A stretch of 64,000 nt of DNA, from assembly GCF_004363305.1 (NCBI RefSeq), contig NZ_SNZA01000001.1, positions 398,902 through 462,901 of the forward strand, in the 5' to 3' direction. A program made the position numbers and the translations under genes. Shown piece after piece: positions 53,230 through 63,853 of the stretch; within the stretch, counting starts at the first letter, position 1; every line of letters starts with the position of its first letter. Source of the DNA: Marinomonas communis (GTDB lineage: Bacteria > Pseudomonadota > Gammaproteobacteria > Pseudomonadales > Marinomonadaceae). The notes under the pieces are model-generated. The model saw only the letters and a program-made list of their open reading frames with translations, was not told the origin of the DNA and did not search any database.

Positions 53230-53305
53230 AAATTAGTCCTGTTCGGTTTGTTTAAAACGGGTATTATACGCATCTAAACAAGAACTTGGCGATGAAGGAA
53301 TGTGA

Positions 53306-53809
53306 ATGACTCCACCTGCTCAATGTCCCTGCGGATCAAAAGCACATTATGAAATGTGTTGTGGAATGTACCATAACAACCCTGGCACGGCTCCTACTGC
53401 CGAAGCCTTAATGCGATCACGCTACAGCGCTTTTGCACTTCAGAACTTCGACTACATTGCCAAAACCCAGAATCTGAAAGAAGACACTGGGCAAACAGCC
53501 GATGAAATACAAGACAGCAATGGTGCAACACAATGGGTTCAGCTTGAAATCATTGCTACCGAAGATGGTGGGCCAAAGGACAAAACTGGAATGGTCGAAT
53601 TTGCGGCGCATTTCAAAGAAGGTTCGAATACTGGGCGTCTATCAGAGCGTTCTCTTTTCGAGAAGAAAAACGGTCAATGGTTGTACATCTCAGGTGAGCA
53701 TGAAATTCAAGGCCATACTCCTTATGTTGCCCCAGATAGCGCCAAGGTTGGACGCAACGATCCTTGCGTTTGTGGGTCAGGCAAAAAGTATAAAAAATGT
53801 TGCGGCTAG
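53306..53809 (+). CDS. YchJ-like protein with two SEC-C motifs
   Basis: The 167-residue protein has an N-terminal SEC-C-like zinc motif [17 protein letters not shown], the conserved [13 protein letters not shown] helix of YchJ (UPF0225), and a C-terminal SEC-C motif [19 protein letters not shown]. It lies opposite sbcB. The SEC-C motif binds Zn2+ and in SecA contacts SecB and ribosomes; the role of YchJ is not established. GAAGGAA precedes the ATG. Confidence 0.9.
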   Translation: MTPPAQCPCGSKAHYEMCCGMYHNNPGTAPTAEALMRSRYSAFALQNFDYIAKTQNLKEDTGQTADEIQDSNGATQWVQLEIIATEDGGPKDKTGMVEFAAHFKEGSNTGRLSERSLFEKKNGQWLYISGEHEIQGHTPYVAPDSAKVGRNDPCVCGSGKKYKKCCG

Positions 53810-53837
53810 ACGTGCAATTTAGTTAGCAATGCACTCT

Positions 53838-53868
53838 GTCTAAATAGACGAATAATGTCTATTTAGAC
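53838..53868. repeat. Inverted repeat between convergent genes
   Basis: GTCTAAATAGAC (53838-53849) and GTCTATTTAGAC (53857-53868) are perfect 12-bp inverted copies around GAATAAT, lying between the ends of the YchJ-like and HD-GYP genes. There is no T run, but the position suggests a terminator or transcript end. Confidence 0.5.
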
Positions 53869-53901
53869 AGAACAATAAAAATATTTTCAATTACCAAATC
53901 A

Positions 53902-54972
53902 TTACCCCCTTTCCTGCCACTCAGCCTTTACTGCTCTAATTTGATCATCTTGTGAAATGAATGCCGCAACAAGTTTGGGGTCAAATTGTTTACCAGCATT
54001 GTCTTGTAAATACTGATACGCTTCTTCGACCGTCCAAGCTGTTTTATACGGCCTCTCCATTGTTAGTGCATCAAACACATCTGCAATTGCAACGATTCGC
54101 GCAGTGAGTGGAATTTCTTCTCCTTTAAGACCTGATGGGTAACCTGAGCCATCCCACTTTTCATGGTGCCCTAATGATACTTCAGCCGCCATTTTGAACA
54201 ATGGTGCTTTGCTGTTGCCGAGGATATCCGCGCCAATCACAGGATGCTGTTTCATGATATCCCATTCTTCAGGTGTCAATTTTCTTGGGGCTTTTAGAAT
54301 GTTATCAGGTATCCCTATTTTTCCCGTGTCATGCATCGGCGCAGCAAGATGGATATTTTCTACATCTTGCTCACTCCACCCAAGGCTTCTAGCCAACACA
54401 GCACAATAATCAGCCATCCGCCACATATGACTTCCTGTCATTTCGTCATTATACGTGCCTGCTTCACTTAGCATTTTCACTGCCGAGTACAGAGCCTCTC
54501 TGAGCTGAGCTGTACGCTGCTCAATGATAAGGCGGTTACGTTGGTCTTGTTGTGACAGAGCAAGGTGGTTGGCAACACGAGCTAAAGTGGTCAAAGGCGT
54601 GATGGGTTTGGTAATAAAGTCCACCGCACCAACCTCGAACCCTTCTTGTTCATCTTCAATGGAGGTCATAGCTGTTATGAAAATAACGGGGATATGACAA
54701 GTAGCTGGATCTCTCTTGATGGCTTCACATACCTGATAACCATTCATCTCAGGCATCATAACGTCTAGAAGCACCAAATCGGGTTGCTGATTGGCAATAA
54801 TGGACAAAGCTAACTTGCCGTTTTTAGCGACAAGAACATCATACTGTTCCTGCAAAATGCCTTTCAGAATATTAATGTTATCGGCTAAGTCATCAACGAC
54901 TAATACCTTGAAACGGTTTTTAGAGCACTCAAAGCTCTCTAGCGACTCATTAAAATAATCCAAATCAATCAT
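53902..54972 (-). CDS. Response regulator with HD-GYP c-di-GMP phosphodiesterase domain
   Basis: The 356-residue protein joins a receiver domain (residues 20-140, phospho-acceptor Asp70 in LVLLDVMMP, Lys in TKPITP) to an HD-GYP domain (about 165-350). The latter carries MHDTGKIG (His214, Asp215) and HHEKWDGSGYP (269-279). All metal ligands look intact, so it should degrade cyclic di-GMP. It is the RpfG layout. It follows the hybrid kinase by 18 bp, which is the probable phosphodonor. Confidence 0.94.
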   Translation of the reverse strand: MIDLDYFNESLESFECSKNRFKVLVVDDLADNINILKGILQEQYDVLVAKNGKLALSIIANQQPDLVLLDVMMPEMNGYQVCEAIKRDPATCHIPVIFITAMTSIEDEQEGFEVGAVDFITKPITPLTTLARVANHLALSQQDQRNRLIIEQRTAQLREALYSAVKMLSEAGTYNDEMTGSHMWRMADYCAVLARSLGWSEQDVENIHLAAPMHDTGKIGIPDNILKAPRKLTPEEWDIMKQHPVIGADILGNSKAPLFKMAAEVSLGHHEKWDGSGYPSGLKGEEIPLTARIVAIADVFDALTMERPYKTAWTVEEAYQYLQDNAGKQFDPKLVAAFISQDDQIRAVKAEWQERG

Positions 54973-54990
54973 CGATTATCACACCTGCCT

Positions 54991-57744
54991 TTACAGCTCT
55001 TCTTTGAGTTTTTCTAACTGCTCAATAGCTAAATCATAGTCGTAATTGTGTATCTTATCCTGGACTCGCTTAAGCACTCGCGCATGATCTTGGTTTACTT
55101 GATGGAACAATGACTCCAAATGATCAGAAGCATCTGCTGCGCCCATCTCAAGTTCTTTAATCAACCTAGACACGGACTCAATAATCTCATTATTCGTTAG
55201 TCGTTCTTCTGCTTGTGAAGCAACAGGAGCGCCATAAAGATCATGCTGTTCGTTTAGATACACAGTGATTTGTTTCAGAAGTTCTTCTGCCGAATCACGT
55301 ACACGCATTATCTGGACGGTATGTTCTTTATCGCCACTATTTCCACCTTCTGCCAGGTCCCTTTCTAATAGTGCGACTTCCGCTGCAAATTGCTCGCCTC
55401 CGATATTGGCCGCACTACCCTTAATGCTATGCAATTCATAAGAGGTTAACGGCACTTTCGAGGCTTGCTGCTGTGTGTAGGGAGTCAATAGCACAACAAA
55501 TCGTTTTAGTAGTTCAAGATAACGCGCTCTTTCACCACCAACACGATATAAACCAAGGTCTGATGCAAAAATACGCTTTGGCTTGGCTGTGTTATCAGCA
55601 ATATGATCAACGGTTTGCCCAACCAGCCACTCTTCTAATTTATTCAGCAATAACAATGGATCGAGTGGTTTAGTTAGAAAGTCGCTCATGCCTGAGTTCA
55701 TCGCTACTTGTCGATCCGAGTCAAGCACACCCGCAGTTAGTGCTAGCACAGGAGGATGTTCGTCACCACAATGTTGAATGATGGCTTGCGTGGCTTGATA
55801 ACCATCCATCACTGGCATCTGCACATCCATCAACACCAAATCAAAGGTTTCTTTTTGAACGGCGCTGACGGCCTCTTCCCCATTCTTGGCGAGCACAACC
55901 ACCACACCTAGCTTTTCTAGTAAGGCGGAGGCAATCTCAGCATTGATAGGATTATCTTCGGCAAGCAAGATTTTCTTGCCCAGTAAGCTATCGCATTCGT
56001 GATATCGATCTAATGGATCGGAATCATGACCATCAATTGAGGTTTTCAGATTAATATAGCTGTTTAGTTTTGTCTTAGTCATCAGACAAACTTTTCGCCA
56101 ATGGAATGCACTTTCATGGGACAGGGAGCGACCATGAACCCATACCTGCCCACTGAACCCCGCGTTAAGTAAGGCTTCGTTTGAAGGATCCATCTGACTG
56201 TAAAAGGCATCACTAATAATCAAATATTGCCCTGAGTTACCAATATGCGAGACCGTTGTAATCAGGTACTTTATTTCAAGCTCGTTTAACAATCTTTGCA
56301 TTGCCACATCATCTTCTAGAGCACATAGATTGGCATTAAGAGAGATAGGCGAAGCATCACTTACTGCTGTAAGCGGTAACTCAGCGAAAAATGTGGACCC
56401 TTCGCCTAGACGACTTTCAAAGTAAATATTACCGCCCATTAACTCCACTAGACGCTTCGAAATACCCAACCCCAAGCCGGTACCGCCATACAATCTGGTT
56501 GTGCTGGTATCTGCCTGACTGAAGCCCTCGAAAATATCGTTATCAGATTTGATACCAATCCCCGTATCAGAGAAGGTAAATTTCAAATGATTCTCTTCTT
56601 GGCTGACGAATAGCGATACAGAGCCTGAGTTAGTAAATTTCACCGCATTACCAAGAATGTTTACCAATATTTGCTTAAGGCGGGTGGCATCCCCCTTCCA
56701 AATATCAGCTAAAGCAAAGTTTCTTGAAACCGAAAAATCTAAATGCTTATCTTCTGCCGACGTTCTGCATATTTGATAGCTGTACTCTAAGATCTCGTCT
56801 AAAGAAAATGGCGCAGACTCTAATTGAAGCTTACCTGCTTCAACTTTCGAAAAGTCCAATATGTCATTGATAATCAAAAGTAGATTATTTGCAGAACTCT
56901 GAATCTTAGAAACATAGTTGCGTTGTTTGGGCTGTAAGTCTGAATCCAAAACAAGGTGAGACATACCCAAGATAGCATTCATTGGCGTTCTGATTTCATG
57001 GCTCATCGTTGCCAAGAAGTCTGATTTAGCTCGAGTTGCCGCTTGTGCCGCCGTCGCTGTTTGCTGTAACTCATTCGCCAATTGTTTAGTCTGATTATAG
57101 GTTTTGATACCTTCTTTAACTTGTCGAATCAACATGCCAATAATGAGCACCATAACCAGCGTTAGAGCTGCGACTAATATCCCTAAATAGTGATAAAGTG
57201 TCGCCATACTATTTCGTTGAGTTACTTTTTCAGCAGAGCGACGCTCTAAGGCACTAAATACAACCGCCTCACTTGTTTCAAGCAGCTTCTCAACTTGATC
57301 AATCATCATTTGTTTATCGATACTCTTTGGATCATCGACAAACAATATTGCATCAATTGAATCCATGCTTGATCTAAGCTGAGCTCGGTACTCATCAGCA
57401 TGAGCTAGATCATTGAACAGGTGCTTAAGTTGACCAGCAGAAATGATGTTTAAACGACTGTATAAAATGTCAAAGCGTAGCTGTGCTTCGTCCAGACGAT
57501 CATATTCTTCAGCAGCGGTCTTAGAGTCGATAAACAGCCTAACTGAATTACGAAACTTTAGAGCTTCCCGGTCAAGCTGATAAGAGGCCCATAATGCATC
57601 CTCTTCAGCTGCAGATAGAAGTGCTTTCTGGCGTTCCAAAAGTTGCATGTAAAGAAGCACGACAACCACCAAAAATACAGCGGCCGCCGTCACTAATACG
57701 CTTAAAAAGCGTCCATATCTGAACTTAAGAAACGCCCACTTCAT
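54991..57744 (-). CDS. Hybrid sensor histidine kinase with REC and HPt domains
   Basis: The 917-residue protein has membrane helices near 14-34 and 183-206 enclosing a helical periplasmic domain of about 150 residues. A coiled coil, HisKA (SHEIRTPMN, His249) and HATPase (N box, [16 protein letters not shown]) follow. Residues 465-570 form a degenerate receiver-like region without the Asp. A full receiver follows (Asp640 in LVLMDVQMP, Lys692) and an HPt domain (His772 in [13 protein letters not shown]). Phosphate should pass His249-Asp640-His772-HD-GYP Asp70. It starts 8 bp after the periplasmic protein's stop codon. Confidence 0.92.
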   Translation of the reverse strand: MKWAFLKFRYGRFLSVLVTAAAVFLVVVVLLYMQLLERQKALLSAAEEDALWASYQLDREALKFRNSVRLFIDSKTAAEEYDRLDEAQLRFDILYSRLNIISAGQLKHLFNDLAHADEYRAQLRSSMDSIDAILFVDDPKSIDKQMMIDQVEKLLETSEAVVFSALERRSAEKVTQRNSMATLYHYLGILVAALTLVMVLIIGMLIRQVKEGIKTYNQTKQLANELQQTATAAQAATRAKSDFLATMSHEIRTPMNAILGMSHLVLDSDLQPKQRNYVSKIQSSANNLLLIINDILDFSKVEAGKLQLESAPFSLDEILEYSYQICRTSAEDKHLDFSVSRNFALADIWKGDATRLKQILVNILGNAVKFTNSGSVSLFVSQEENHLKFTFSDTGIGIKSDNDIFEGFSQADTSTTRLYGGTGLGLGISKRLVELMGGNIYFESRLGEGSTFFAELPLTAVSDASPISLNANLCALEDDVAMQRLLNELEIKYLITTVSHIGNSGQYLIISDAFYSQMDPSNEALLNAGFSGQVWVHGRSLSHESAFHWRKVCLMTKTKLNSYINLKTSIDGHDSDPLDRYHECDSLLGKKILLAEDNPINAEIASALLEKLGVVVVLAKNGEEAVSAVQKETFDLVLMDVQMPVMDGYQATQAIIQHCGDEHPPVLALTAGVLDSDRQVAMNSGMSDFLTKPLDPLLLLNKLEEWLVGQTVDHIADNTAKPKRIFASDLGLYRVGGERARYLELLKRFVVLLTPYTQQQASKVPLTSYELHSIKGSAANIGGEQFAAEVALLERDLAEGGNSGDKEHTVQIMRVRDSAEELLKQITVYLNEQHDLYGAPVASQAEERLTNNEIIESVSRLIKELEMGAADASDHLESLFHQVNQDHARVLKRVQDKIHNYDYDLAIEQLEKLKEEL

Positions 57745-57752
57745 CTAATGAC

Positions 57753-58262
57753 CTACTCGACAGTGATGCTTTTGACTTGCCAAACAGAACGGTTATGTAT
57801 TACTTCGTTGTTGAGAGATGGGTCCTTAGCGAAAGGGTATAAAACAAATACCGGGCCTTTGTCTCTGACTGACATACGCTTGCCATTCATATCCATTGCC
57901 AGCATGACATCATGATCGTAAGCATCTTTAGAGGGGACATTTGCAGTGTAGTCATTCAACGCTGTAACCGCTAAGTTACTTCCGTTCGCCCCAACCGCTT
58001 CTAACAAAGACTTGAGAGATGGTCCATTAAATGTATTGATGCCCTCCGTCCAAGGGGTATCGGTCATCAGCTCTTGCTTTCCAAGTGCCATGAGCATTTC
58101 GCGATCAAACTGAGCTCCGAATGAGCTATTTGTCTCGGATATGTTGCCCGACACCGTTAAAATAACGCGCCCCTTAGGTGCCTCAAGCGCAAAACTAGTA
58201 TTGGCGACGAGCAACGTACCCACAGCAACAAAAATAAGCGTTTTCTTCAGTGTTATGGTCAT
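57753..58262 (-). CDS. Periplasmic molybdopterin-domain-like protein, first gene of signalling operon
   Basis: The 169-residue protein has a signal peptide (about residues 1-25, SFALEAP) and the short oxidoreductase molybdopterin-binding-like fold seen in solute-binding relatives. It has LTVSGNISETN, FDREMLMALG, FNGPSLKSLLEAVG, and the C-terminal GPVFVLYPFAKDPSL block. It lacks the Cys that ligates molybdenum in sulfite oxidase-type enzymes, so a ligand-binding role is more likely than catalysis. It heads the operon with the hybrid kinase and HD-GYP protein and could present a ligand to the kinase periplasmic domain. Confidence 0.75.
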   Translation of the reverse strand: MTITLKKTLIFVAVGTLLVANTSFALEAPKGRVILTVSGNISETNSSFGAQFDREMLMALGKQELMTDTPWTEGINTFNGPSLKSLLEAVGANGSNLAVTALNDYTANVPSKDAYDHDVMLAMDMNGKRMSVRDKGPVFVLYPFAKDPSLNNEVIHNRSVWQVKSITVE

Positions 58263-58538
58263 GGCAACTTACCTCACATGGTGGTTGGCTAGTGATTGCA
58301 TTCAGTGAATACTATAGGCCCTCAACCTGTGCAGTCATTGACATGTTACCAATCTTTACGCAATCACAACCCAGCTATACGAACCATTAAACACAATGTG
58401 TACAAACATTAATCAAGACCATTAATAAGCTCGCAAAACGGTTGCAGTCAGCCACGAGTAAACGTATCGTACGAAGAAATGTAAGAAAATAACGAAGTTG
58501 TATTTTGATACCTCACTTCCTTTGGTATGGATAGATTC

Positions 58539-59816
58539 ATGAACTCCCTAACACTTGGTCCCCTTAATAGCGCCAACGGCGAAATCCAAATCCCTGGTTC
58601 GAAAAGCTTATCAAACCGTATTCTCCTGCTTGCAACACTTGCAAAAGGCACTACTAAAATCACAAATTTGCTAGACAGTGATGACATTAAGCACATGCTG
58701 AATGCACTTAAGACCATGGGAGTGAGCTATCAACTGGAAGATGAAGGTCGCACTTGTATTTTAGAAGGCCTTGGCGGTCCAATAAATGTTGAAAATGCTG
58801 ATCTGTTCCTAGGTAACGCTGGTACAGCAATGCGCCCGCTGACAGCAGCATTATGCCTTGGCACAGGTGAATACCGTTTGCACGGTGAACCACGTATGCA
58901 TGAGCGCCCAATTGGTGATTTGGTGGATGCGCTAGTAGATCTAGGTGTTGATGTTCAATACGAGGATAACAAAGACTATCCTCCGCTTTTGATCAAAGCT
59001 AATGGTATCCAAGGTGGTGAAGTATCGATAAAAGGCAATATTTCTAGCCAATTCCTGACAGCTCTTTTGATGAGTGCGCCATTAGCAAAAGGTGACTTAA
59101 CCATTAAAGTTGATGGTGAACTGGTTTCCAAGCCATACATCGACATTACATTGTCTGTCATGAAGCAGTTTGGTGTAGAAGTTGAGAATCAAAATTACGA
59201 AGCATTTGTGATCAAAGGCAACCAGACTTACCAAAGCCCTGGCGAAATCATGGTGGAAGGTGATGCTTCCTCTGCTTCTTACTTCCTTGCGGCAGCAGCG
59301 ATTGCTGGCGGCAAAATTAAAGTTCATGGTGTTGGTTCTGAAAGCGTACAAGGCGACGTCAAATTTGCTGAAGTGCTTGAAAAAATGGGCGCAAAAATCA
59401 CATACGGCCCAACATGGATTGAATCGGAGCGTGGTGAGTTAAATGGCATTGATATGGATATGAACCACATTCCTGATGCTGCGATGACTATTGCGACAAC
59501 CGCGTTGTTTGCTAAAGGCCCAACAACGATTCGTAATATCTACAACTGGCGCGTAAAAGAAACCGACCGTTTGTACGCCATGGCAACTGAGCTTAAGAAG
59601 CTTGGTGCGGATGTGGTAGAAGGTGAAGACTACATCACGGTCACGCCTGTTGAGACTTTACAGCATGCGGCTATCGATACTTACAACGATCACCGTATTG
59701 CGATGTGTTTCTCTTTGGTTGCTTTTTCAGACACACCTGTAACGATCAATGACCCAGGCTGTACATCAAAAACCTTCCCGACTTACTTTGACCTATTCAA
59801 TAGCATCACAGAGTAA
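58539..59816 (+). CDS. aroA: 3-phosphoshikimate 1-carboxyvinyltransferase (EPSP synthase)
   Basis: The 425-residue enzyme (E. coli 427) starts NSLTLGPL, then [20 protein letters not shown]. The conserved [17 protein letters not shown] and later [13 protein letters not shown] and YNDHRIAM blocks follow. The GNAGTAMRP loop is the glyphosate-sensitive class I form. I use the ATG at 58539, matching the E. coli start, rather than 58527. It makes EPSP in the shikimate pathway. It stands alone, with a terminator after it. Confidence 0.97.
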   Translation: MNSLTLGPLNSANGEIQIPGSKSLSNRILLLATLAKGTTKITNLLDSDDIKHMLNALKTMGVSYQLEDEGRTCILEGLGGPINVENADLFLGNAGTAMRPLTAALCLGTGEYRLHGEPRMHERPIGDLVDALVDLGVDVQYEDNKDYPPLLIKANGIQGGEVSIKGNISSQFLTALLMSAPLAKGDLTIKVDGELVSKPYIDITLSVMKQFGVEVENQNYEAFVIKGNQTYQSPGEIMVEGDASSASYFLAAAAIAGGKIKVHGVGSESVQGDVKFAEVLEKMGAKITYGPTWIESERGELNGIDMDMNHIPDAAMTIATTALFAKGPTTIRNIYNWRVKETDRLYAMATELKKLGADVVEGEDYITVTPVETLQHAAIDTYNDHRIAMCFSLVAFSDTPVTINDPGCTSKTFPTYFDLFNSITE

Positions 59817-59834
59817 TCTGAATAAAATTTATTT

Positions 59835-59859
59835 AAGGCCAGCATTGCTGGCCTTTTTT
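59835..59859 (+). terminator. Terminator after aroA
   Basis: AAGGCCAGCA and TGCTGGCCTT form a stem with a short T loop followed by a T run. Confidence 0.87.
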
Positions 59860-59936
59860 ATAATTATGCTAAACCACTGTTATTCAATCATTTTTCTTTT
59901 CCATGCTAGAATGCAAGGACTTACTTGAAGCGAAGA

Positions 59937-61196
59937 ATGATTCAAATGTCTGCTCCACTTCCGTTAATTGACAACTTAGAACACTTGCCTAATCCATTTA
60001 CACAGTTTCATGGTATTTTGGGACCTTTGCAAAACGATATCCCGCAACTTAGCAAAGTGGATTACCAGCGAGACTTACAATTAGCGCTTTGTTTTATTTA
60101 CAGTTACAACGGTTCTCAAGCAACTTTTAATTCTTATCGTCGTGAAGTAGAGAGACTCTTGCTTTGGGCTTGGTTTGTCGTTGAATCACCCGCTCTGGCA
60201 CTGCGCCGAGATCAAATCGAAGAATTTATCCATTTCTGTAATGCGCCACCAGAAGATTGGATTGGCACTAAAAACGTAGCTCGCTTTAAAAACAAAATGG
60301 GGGAACGAGTCCCTAATGATGAATGGCGTCCATTTGTCGCACACGTTTCCAAACTGGACTTTCGCAACGGCCAAGTGCCATTGTCACAGCAATATTCCCT
60401 ATCACAAGCGGCTATTCGTGCCACCTTCTCTATTTTATCGTCTTACTACGGATTTTTAATGCAAGAAGAGGCGGTGCAACAAAACCCCGTCGCTTTGATC
60501 CGCCAAAAAAGTAAGTTTGTTAAGAAGGAAGTCACGCGCCGCCAAGTTCGACGCATCTCTAATTTACAATGGGATTATGTCATTGAAACCGCTGAATTAA
60601 TGGCTGAAGAAGACCCTGCCACCCATGAACGCACTTTGTTCATTATGAATGCACTACTTGGGATGTATCTGCGTATTTCTGAATTGGTCGCGGATGAACG
60701 ATCAGCGCCAATTATGGGAGATTTCATTAAAGACGCTGATGGTAACTGGTGGTTCAAGGTTTTATCGAAAGGCAATAAAGAGCGCTTGGTAAGCGTTTCG
60801 GATGAAATGCTTAACGCGCTGATTCGCTATCGCCGTTTTCGCCAGCTTCCAGATTTACCAACCGTGGCTGAGCAAACCGCCCTCATTCCGAAAACTCGTG
60901 GGCAAGGCGCTATGACCAGCTCTCGACAAGTGCGCAATATCGTACAACATTGTTTTGATCAGGCTTTCTATCGTATGTGTGATGATGGCCTAAAATCTGA
61001 CGCGGAAGATCTAAGGGTGGCTACAGTTCACTGGTTACGTCATACCGGTATTTCAGAAGACGTGAAAGTTCGGCCTAAAGAGCACGTTCGTGAGGACGCT
61101 GGCCACGCAAGCATGGCCACGACTGATCGATACATAGATACGGAATACCGCGAACGACATGCCAGCGGTCGCAAAAAGCCGCTTCGACCACATTAA
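59937..61196 (+). CDS. Solitary tyrosine recombinase
   Basis: The 419-residue tyrosine recombinase has the catalytic set Arg246 (YLRISEL), Lys278 (VLSKGNKERLV), His365 and Arg368 (HWLRHTG), His390 (EDAGHAS) and nucleophile Tyr399 (TTDRYID). A SAM-like N-terminal domain (about 35-185) precedes. It is longer than XerC/XerD (about 300). The start is uncertain (TTG 59925, ATG 59937 or ATG 59946). No att sites, repeats or cargo genes were seen around it, and it runs tail to tail with moaE with a 4-bp overlap. It may be a domesticated recombinase. Confidence 0.88.
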   Translation: MIQMSAPLPLIDNLEHLPNPFTQFHGILGPLQNDIPQLSKVDYQRDLQLALCFIYSYNGSQATFNSYRREVERLLLWAWFVVESPALALRRDQIEEFIHFCNAPPEDWIGTKNVARFKNKMGERVPNDEWRPFVAHVSKLDFRNGQVPLSQQYSLSQAAIRATFSILSSYYGFLMQEEAVQQNPVALIRQKSKFVKKEVTRRQVRRISNLQWDYVIETAELMAEEDPATHERTLFIMNALLGMYLRISELVADERSAPIMGDFIKDADGNWWFKVLSKGNKERLVSVSDEMLNALIRYRRFRQLPDLPTVAEQTALIPKTRGQGAMTSSRQVRNIVQHCFDQAFYRMCDDGLKSDAEDLRVATVHWLRHTGISEDVKVRPKEHVREDAGHASMATTDRYIDTEYRERHASGRKKPLRPH

Positions 61197-61642
61197 TCTA
61201 TACGCCACCTATCGAGACTGGCCTCATCACTTGCTTTTGCTTCCACCCACTGCTCTCCTTCTGGAGTGACCTCTTTTTTCCAGAAGGCAGCACGGCTTTT
61301 TAAATAATCCATAATAAAGTCACAAGCAGCAAAGGCTTCCGCTCGGTGAGCTGATGAAACACCGACGAAAACGATCTGGTCGTCAACTGATAACTTACCA
61401 ATGCGGTGTACGACTTTTACATCTAATAGCGTCCAGCGCTGATTTGCCTCTGCGACGATTTTTTCTAGATTATGCTCAGTCATACCTGGGTAGTGCTCAA
61501 GTATGAAGCTTGATTGAGCGGGATCATCGCTAAAATCACGAACCCGCCCAACAAACATTGCAACCGCACCTGTTTTGTTTGCTACGCAAAGCGAGTCATA
61601 TAAAGACTGAACATCAAAGTCTTGTTCTTGAACGGCGATCAT
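61193..61642 (-). CDS. moaE: Molybdopterin synthase large subunit MoaE
   Basis: The 149-residue MoaE has VAMFVGRVRDF, LEHYPGMTEHNLEKIV, VVHRIGKLSVDDQIVFVGVSSAHRAEAF and DYLKSRAAFWKKEVTPEG, with the catalytic Lys in the last block. It joins sulfur from MoaD thiocarboxylate to cyclic pyranopterin monophosphate. It starts immediately after moaD (one base) and is the end of moaCDE. Confidence 0.97.
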   Translation of the reverse strand: MIAVQEQDFDVQSLYDSLCVANKTGAVAMFVGRVRDFSDDPAQSSFILEHYPGMTEHNLEKIVAEANQRWTLLDVKVVHRIGKLSVDDQIVFVGVSSAHRAEAFAACDFIMDYLKSRAAFWKKEVTPEGEQWVEAKASDEASLDRWRID

Positions 61643-61897
61643 TTATCCCCCTGTTACTGGTGGGAAGAAAGCCAGCTCTCGCACTTTGGCTGGGTCAACC
61701 AGGTCATCGTCACGGGCAAAATCAAAATCAATCGCTGCTTTGACCTTTTCTTCAAGCAAAATAGACTGCCCTAACTCTTCAGCTAGGCGCTGTTTAATCT
61801 GCAGAATAGTAAGTGGCGTTTCCAATAACAGTTCGAGCTCATCGCACTTCATGGCTTCACGCAACGATGCAAAAAAGACAATTTTGATATTAGCCAT
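61643..61897 (-). CDS. moaD: Molybdopterin synthase small subunit MoaD
   Basis: The 84-residue ubiquitin-like protein ends FFPPVTGG, the Gly-Gly tail that is thiocarboxylated. It starts with [13 protein letters not shown]. It overlaps moaC by 8 bp and abuts moaE, so the three are one operon. Confidence 0.96.
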   Translation of the reverse strand: MANIKIVFFASLREAMKCDELELLLETPLTILQIKQRLAEELGQSILLEEKVKAAIDFDFARDDDLVDPAKVRELAFFPPVTGG

Positions 61898-62372
61898 TAT
61901 TTACGCTCCAAGAGCCACTTTTGCCACCATGTTTTTCTAACAAAGATGTCTCTACAATGGTGATCCCTTTATCTACCGCTTTACACATGTCATATAAGGT
62001 TAATGCCGCGACGCTTGCTCCCGTTAATGCTTCCATCTCGACGCCCGTTTTTCCACTCAAAGCGCAGGTACATAGAATCTCAATTCGACAATCATCCAGC
62101 ACATTAATCCCTACCGTTATTTTCGTCAGCATTAGCGGGTGACACAAAGGAATCAATTCTGGCGTTTTCTTGGCAGCTTGAATGCCGGCAATACGAACCG
62201 TAGCCAACACATCACCTTTTGGTAGACCACCTTCAATCACCTTTTTAAGCGTCTCAGGCAACATTTTTACAACAGATCGAGCGGTTGCAGTACGCTTAGT
62301 AACGTCTTTATCACTCACATCAATCATGTGTGCATTGCCATTACTGTCTAGGTGGGTCAAAGTTTCGCTCAT
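61890..62372 (-). CDS. moaC: Cyclic pyranopterin monophosphate synthase MoaC
   Basis: The 160-residue MoaC starts [29 protein letters not shown] and has [31 protein letters not shown] (active-site His) and [22 protein letters not shown] (catalytic Lys/Glu region). It forms the pyranopterin ring with MoaA, which is not visible in this window. The ATG at 62372 is used; the frame back to 62432 has no supporting ribosome site. Confidence 0.96.
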   Translation of the reverse strand: MSETLTHLDSNGNAHMIDVSDKDVTKRTATARSVVKMLPETLKKVIEGGLPKGDVLATVRIAGIQAAKKTPELIPLCHPLMLTKITVGINVLDDCRIEILCTCALSGKTGVEMEALTGASVAALTLYDMCKAVDKGITIVETSLLEKHGGKSGSWSVNNG

Positions 62373-62514
62373 GGGCTTTCGCTCTTGCCTGTTATTCAAT
62401 GAAAAACGTTTATAGTCGCAAAACTTCAGCACAAATCAAGGCTTAAGATGTCATTGGGTTTGTGCTTGGACGTTATTGAGGCATAATGATTTGAAATTGA
62501 CGTAAGTTGACCCT

Positions 62515-63825
62515 ATGAGCCTGATCGACGATTTTAACCTTCTTGAATTACCGACTAATGCAACGGAGCAGGATGCTAAAGCCGCATACCGTCGTTTAGC
62601 ACGTCGTTACCATCCAGATAAAAACCCTGACCAAGATACCACAGAACATTTTCAACGAATTCATGACGCCTACCAAAATGTCTTAACAGCGATTAAGCGC
62701 AGTCAAGGTCAAGATTGGAAGCCCTATGCGTTTACCGAAAAGGCCAGTAGCCGCAACACCTCTGGGTTTGAGCGTTACGAGTTTGAAAGCGATGCCAAAC
62801 AACGTGAATACGTAAAAGAGCAACAACGCGCTTACGAAGAAATGAAACGCGGCAATGCACAACAGGAGCGAGCTCGCGAAGAGGCGCTTCGTAATGCTCG
62901 TAGCACTTTACACCAACGTCGCATGAATGCTTTATATGAGGAAATGCGCAAAGCTGAGTCAGGCCAGCCCAAAGCAGAATTTGATCAAGATACCTTTAAT
63001 CGTTATGCCGAGGACTATACTTCATCTGACGAAGCTTTTTATGCAGATTCTGACTCAAGTTTTGATCGTGAGCCAAATGCTAAAGCTTCGAGCATGCCAC
63101 CAAGAGTAAAGCCTTTTAGACGAAGCGCAGCGAAAGCCGCTTTTATTGCCAGTACATATTTAGCGACCTTTGCGATGGGGATCTATAGCGCCCATTATTG
63201 GAACAATCTGTTTACTCAAGAGCAAACCTTTGAGCAGTCTTATATCAGTGGACTCTACCCACAATTCCAATTGGGAGATCACTACACTCTAAAAGATACT
63301 CGGCTGTTTACAGAGCCAAGCGTCGCCTCACAAATCAAACAAACCATCTCTGCTTTACAAGATGTAGAAGTCGTTCAAGCACAAGGCGACTGGTACACAC
63401 TGAGTTATTCAGGTAATACTGGATGGTCAAAAGCGGAGAATTTTGGTTTTGGTCAATCTAGCTTTGCGCAGCAAACAGGCTGCCTCGGCCACCCAGGAGT
63501 AGCCCCAGTTCACGGGGAAGTGATTGGCAAGGCTAGCGGCTCCAGTCGATTGAGGATTCTGAACCAATTGCCTGAAGCCAGCATATTAAAATTTGAGTCC
63601 TTAGATGGTCTCCCCCCGTTTTCTGTGTACTTACACGCCAACCAACCTTTTGCGGCTAATTTCATACCGAAAGGAAACTACCGGTTGGTGTTAGAGACGG
63701 GTTCCCTGTATCATCAGGCTTGTCAGCGTTTCCTATTCAATGAGCAGCAACGTACCGTGCTCGAACAAGTTAGTTTCGCCAGCACCGAGCAAACGCTCAC
63801 CTTGAGAAACCTCAACACTCCGTAA
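62515..63825 (+). CDS. Membrane-anchored J-domain protein with SH3-like domain
   Basis: The 436-residue protein has an N-terminal J domain (about 5-70; RRYHPDKNPD, HPD at 33-35), a Glu/Arg-rich helical linker (about 80-180), one membrane helix near residue 198-220, and a C-terminal SH3-like (SH3_3) domain around 250-310. A Cys-containing beta domain follows. The J domain would be cytoplasmic and the SH3 domain periplasmic. It should stimulate a DnaK-family chaperone at the membrane. It is divergent from moaC. I know no named member with this exact layout. Confidence 0.8.
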   Translation: MSLIDDFNLLELPTNATEQDAKAAYRRLARRYHPDKNPDQDTTEHFQRIHDAYQNVLTAIKRSQGQDWKPYAFTEKASSRNTSGFERYEFESDAKQREYVKEQQRAYEEMKRGNAQQERAREEALRNARSTLHQRRMNALYEEMRKAESGQPKAEFDQDTFNRYAEDYTSSDEAFYADSDSSFDREPNAKASSMPPRVKPFRRSAAKAAFIASTYLATFAMGIYSAHYWNNLFTQEQTFEQSYISGLYPQFQLGDHYTLKDTRLFTEPSVASQIKQTISALQDVEVVQAQGDWYTLSYSGNTGWSKAENFGFGQSSFAQQTGCLGHPGVAPVHGEVIGKASGSSRLRILNQLPEASILKFESLDGLPPFSVYLHANQPFAANFIPKGNYRLVLETGSLYHQACQRFLFNEQQRTVLEQVSFASTEQTLTLRNLNTP

Positions 63826-63853
63826 TCTGATAACGTAAACGAGTTACCATTTC

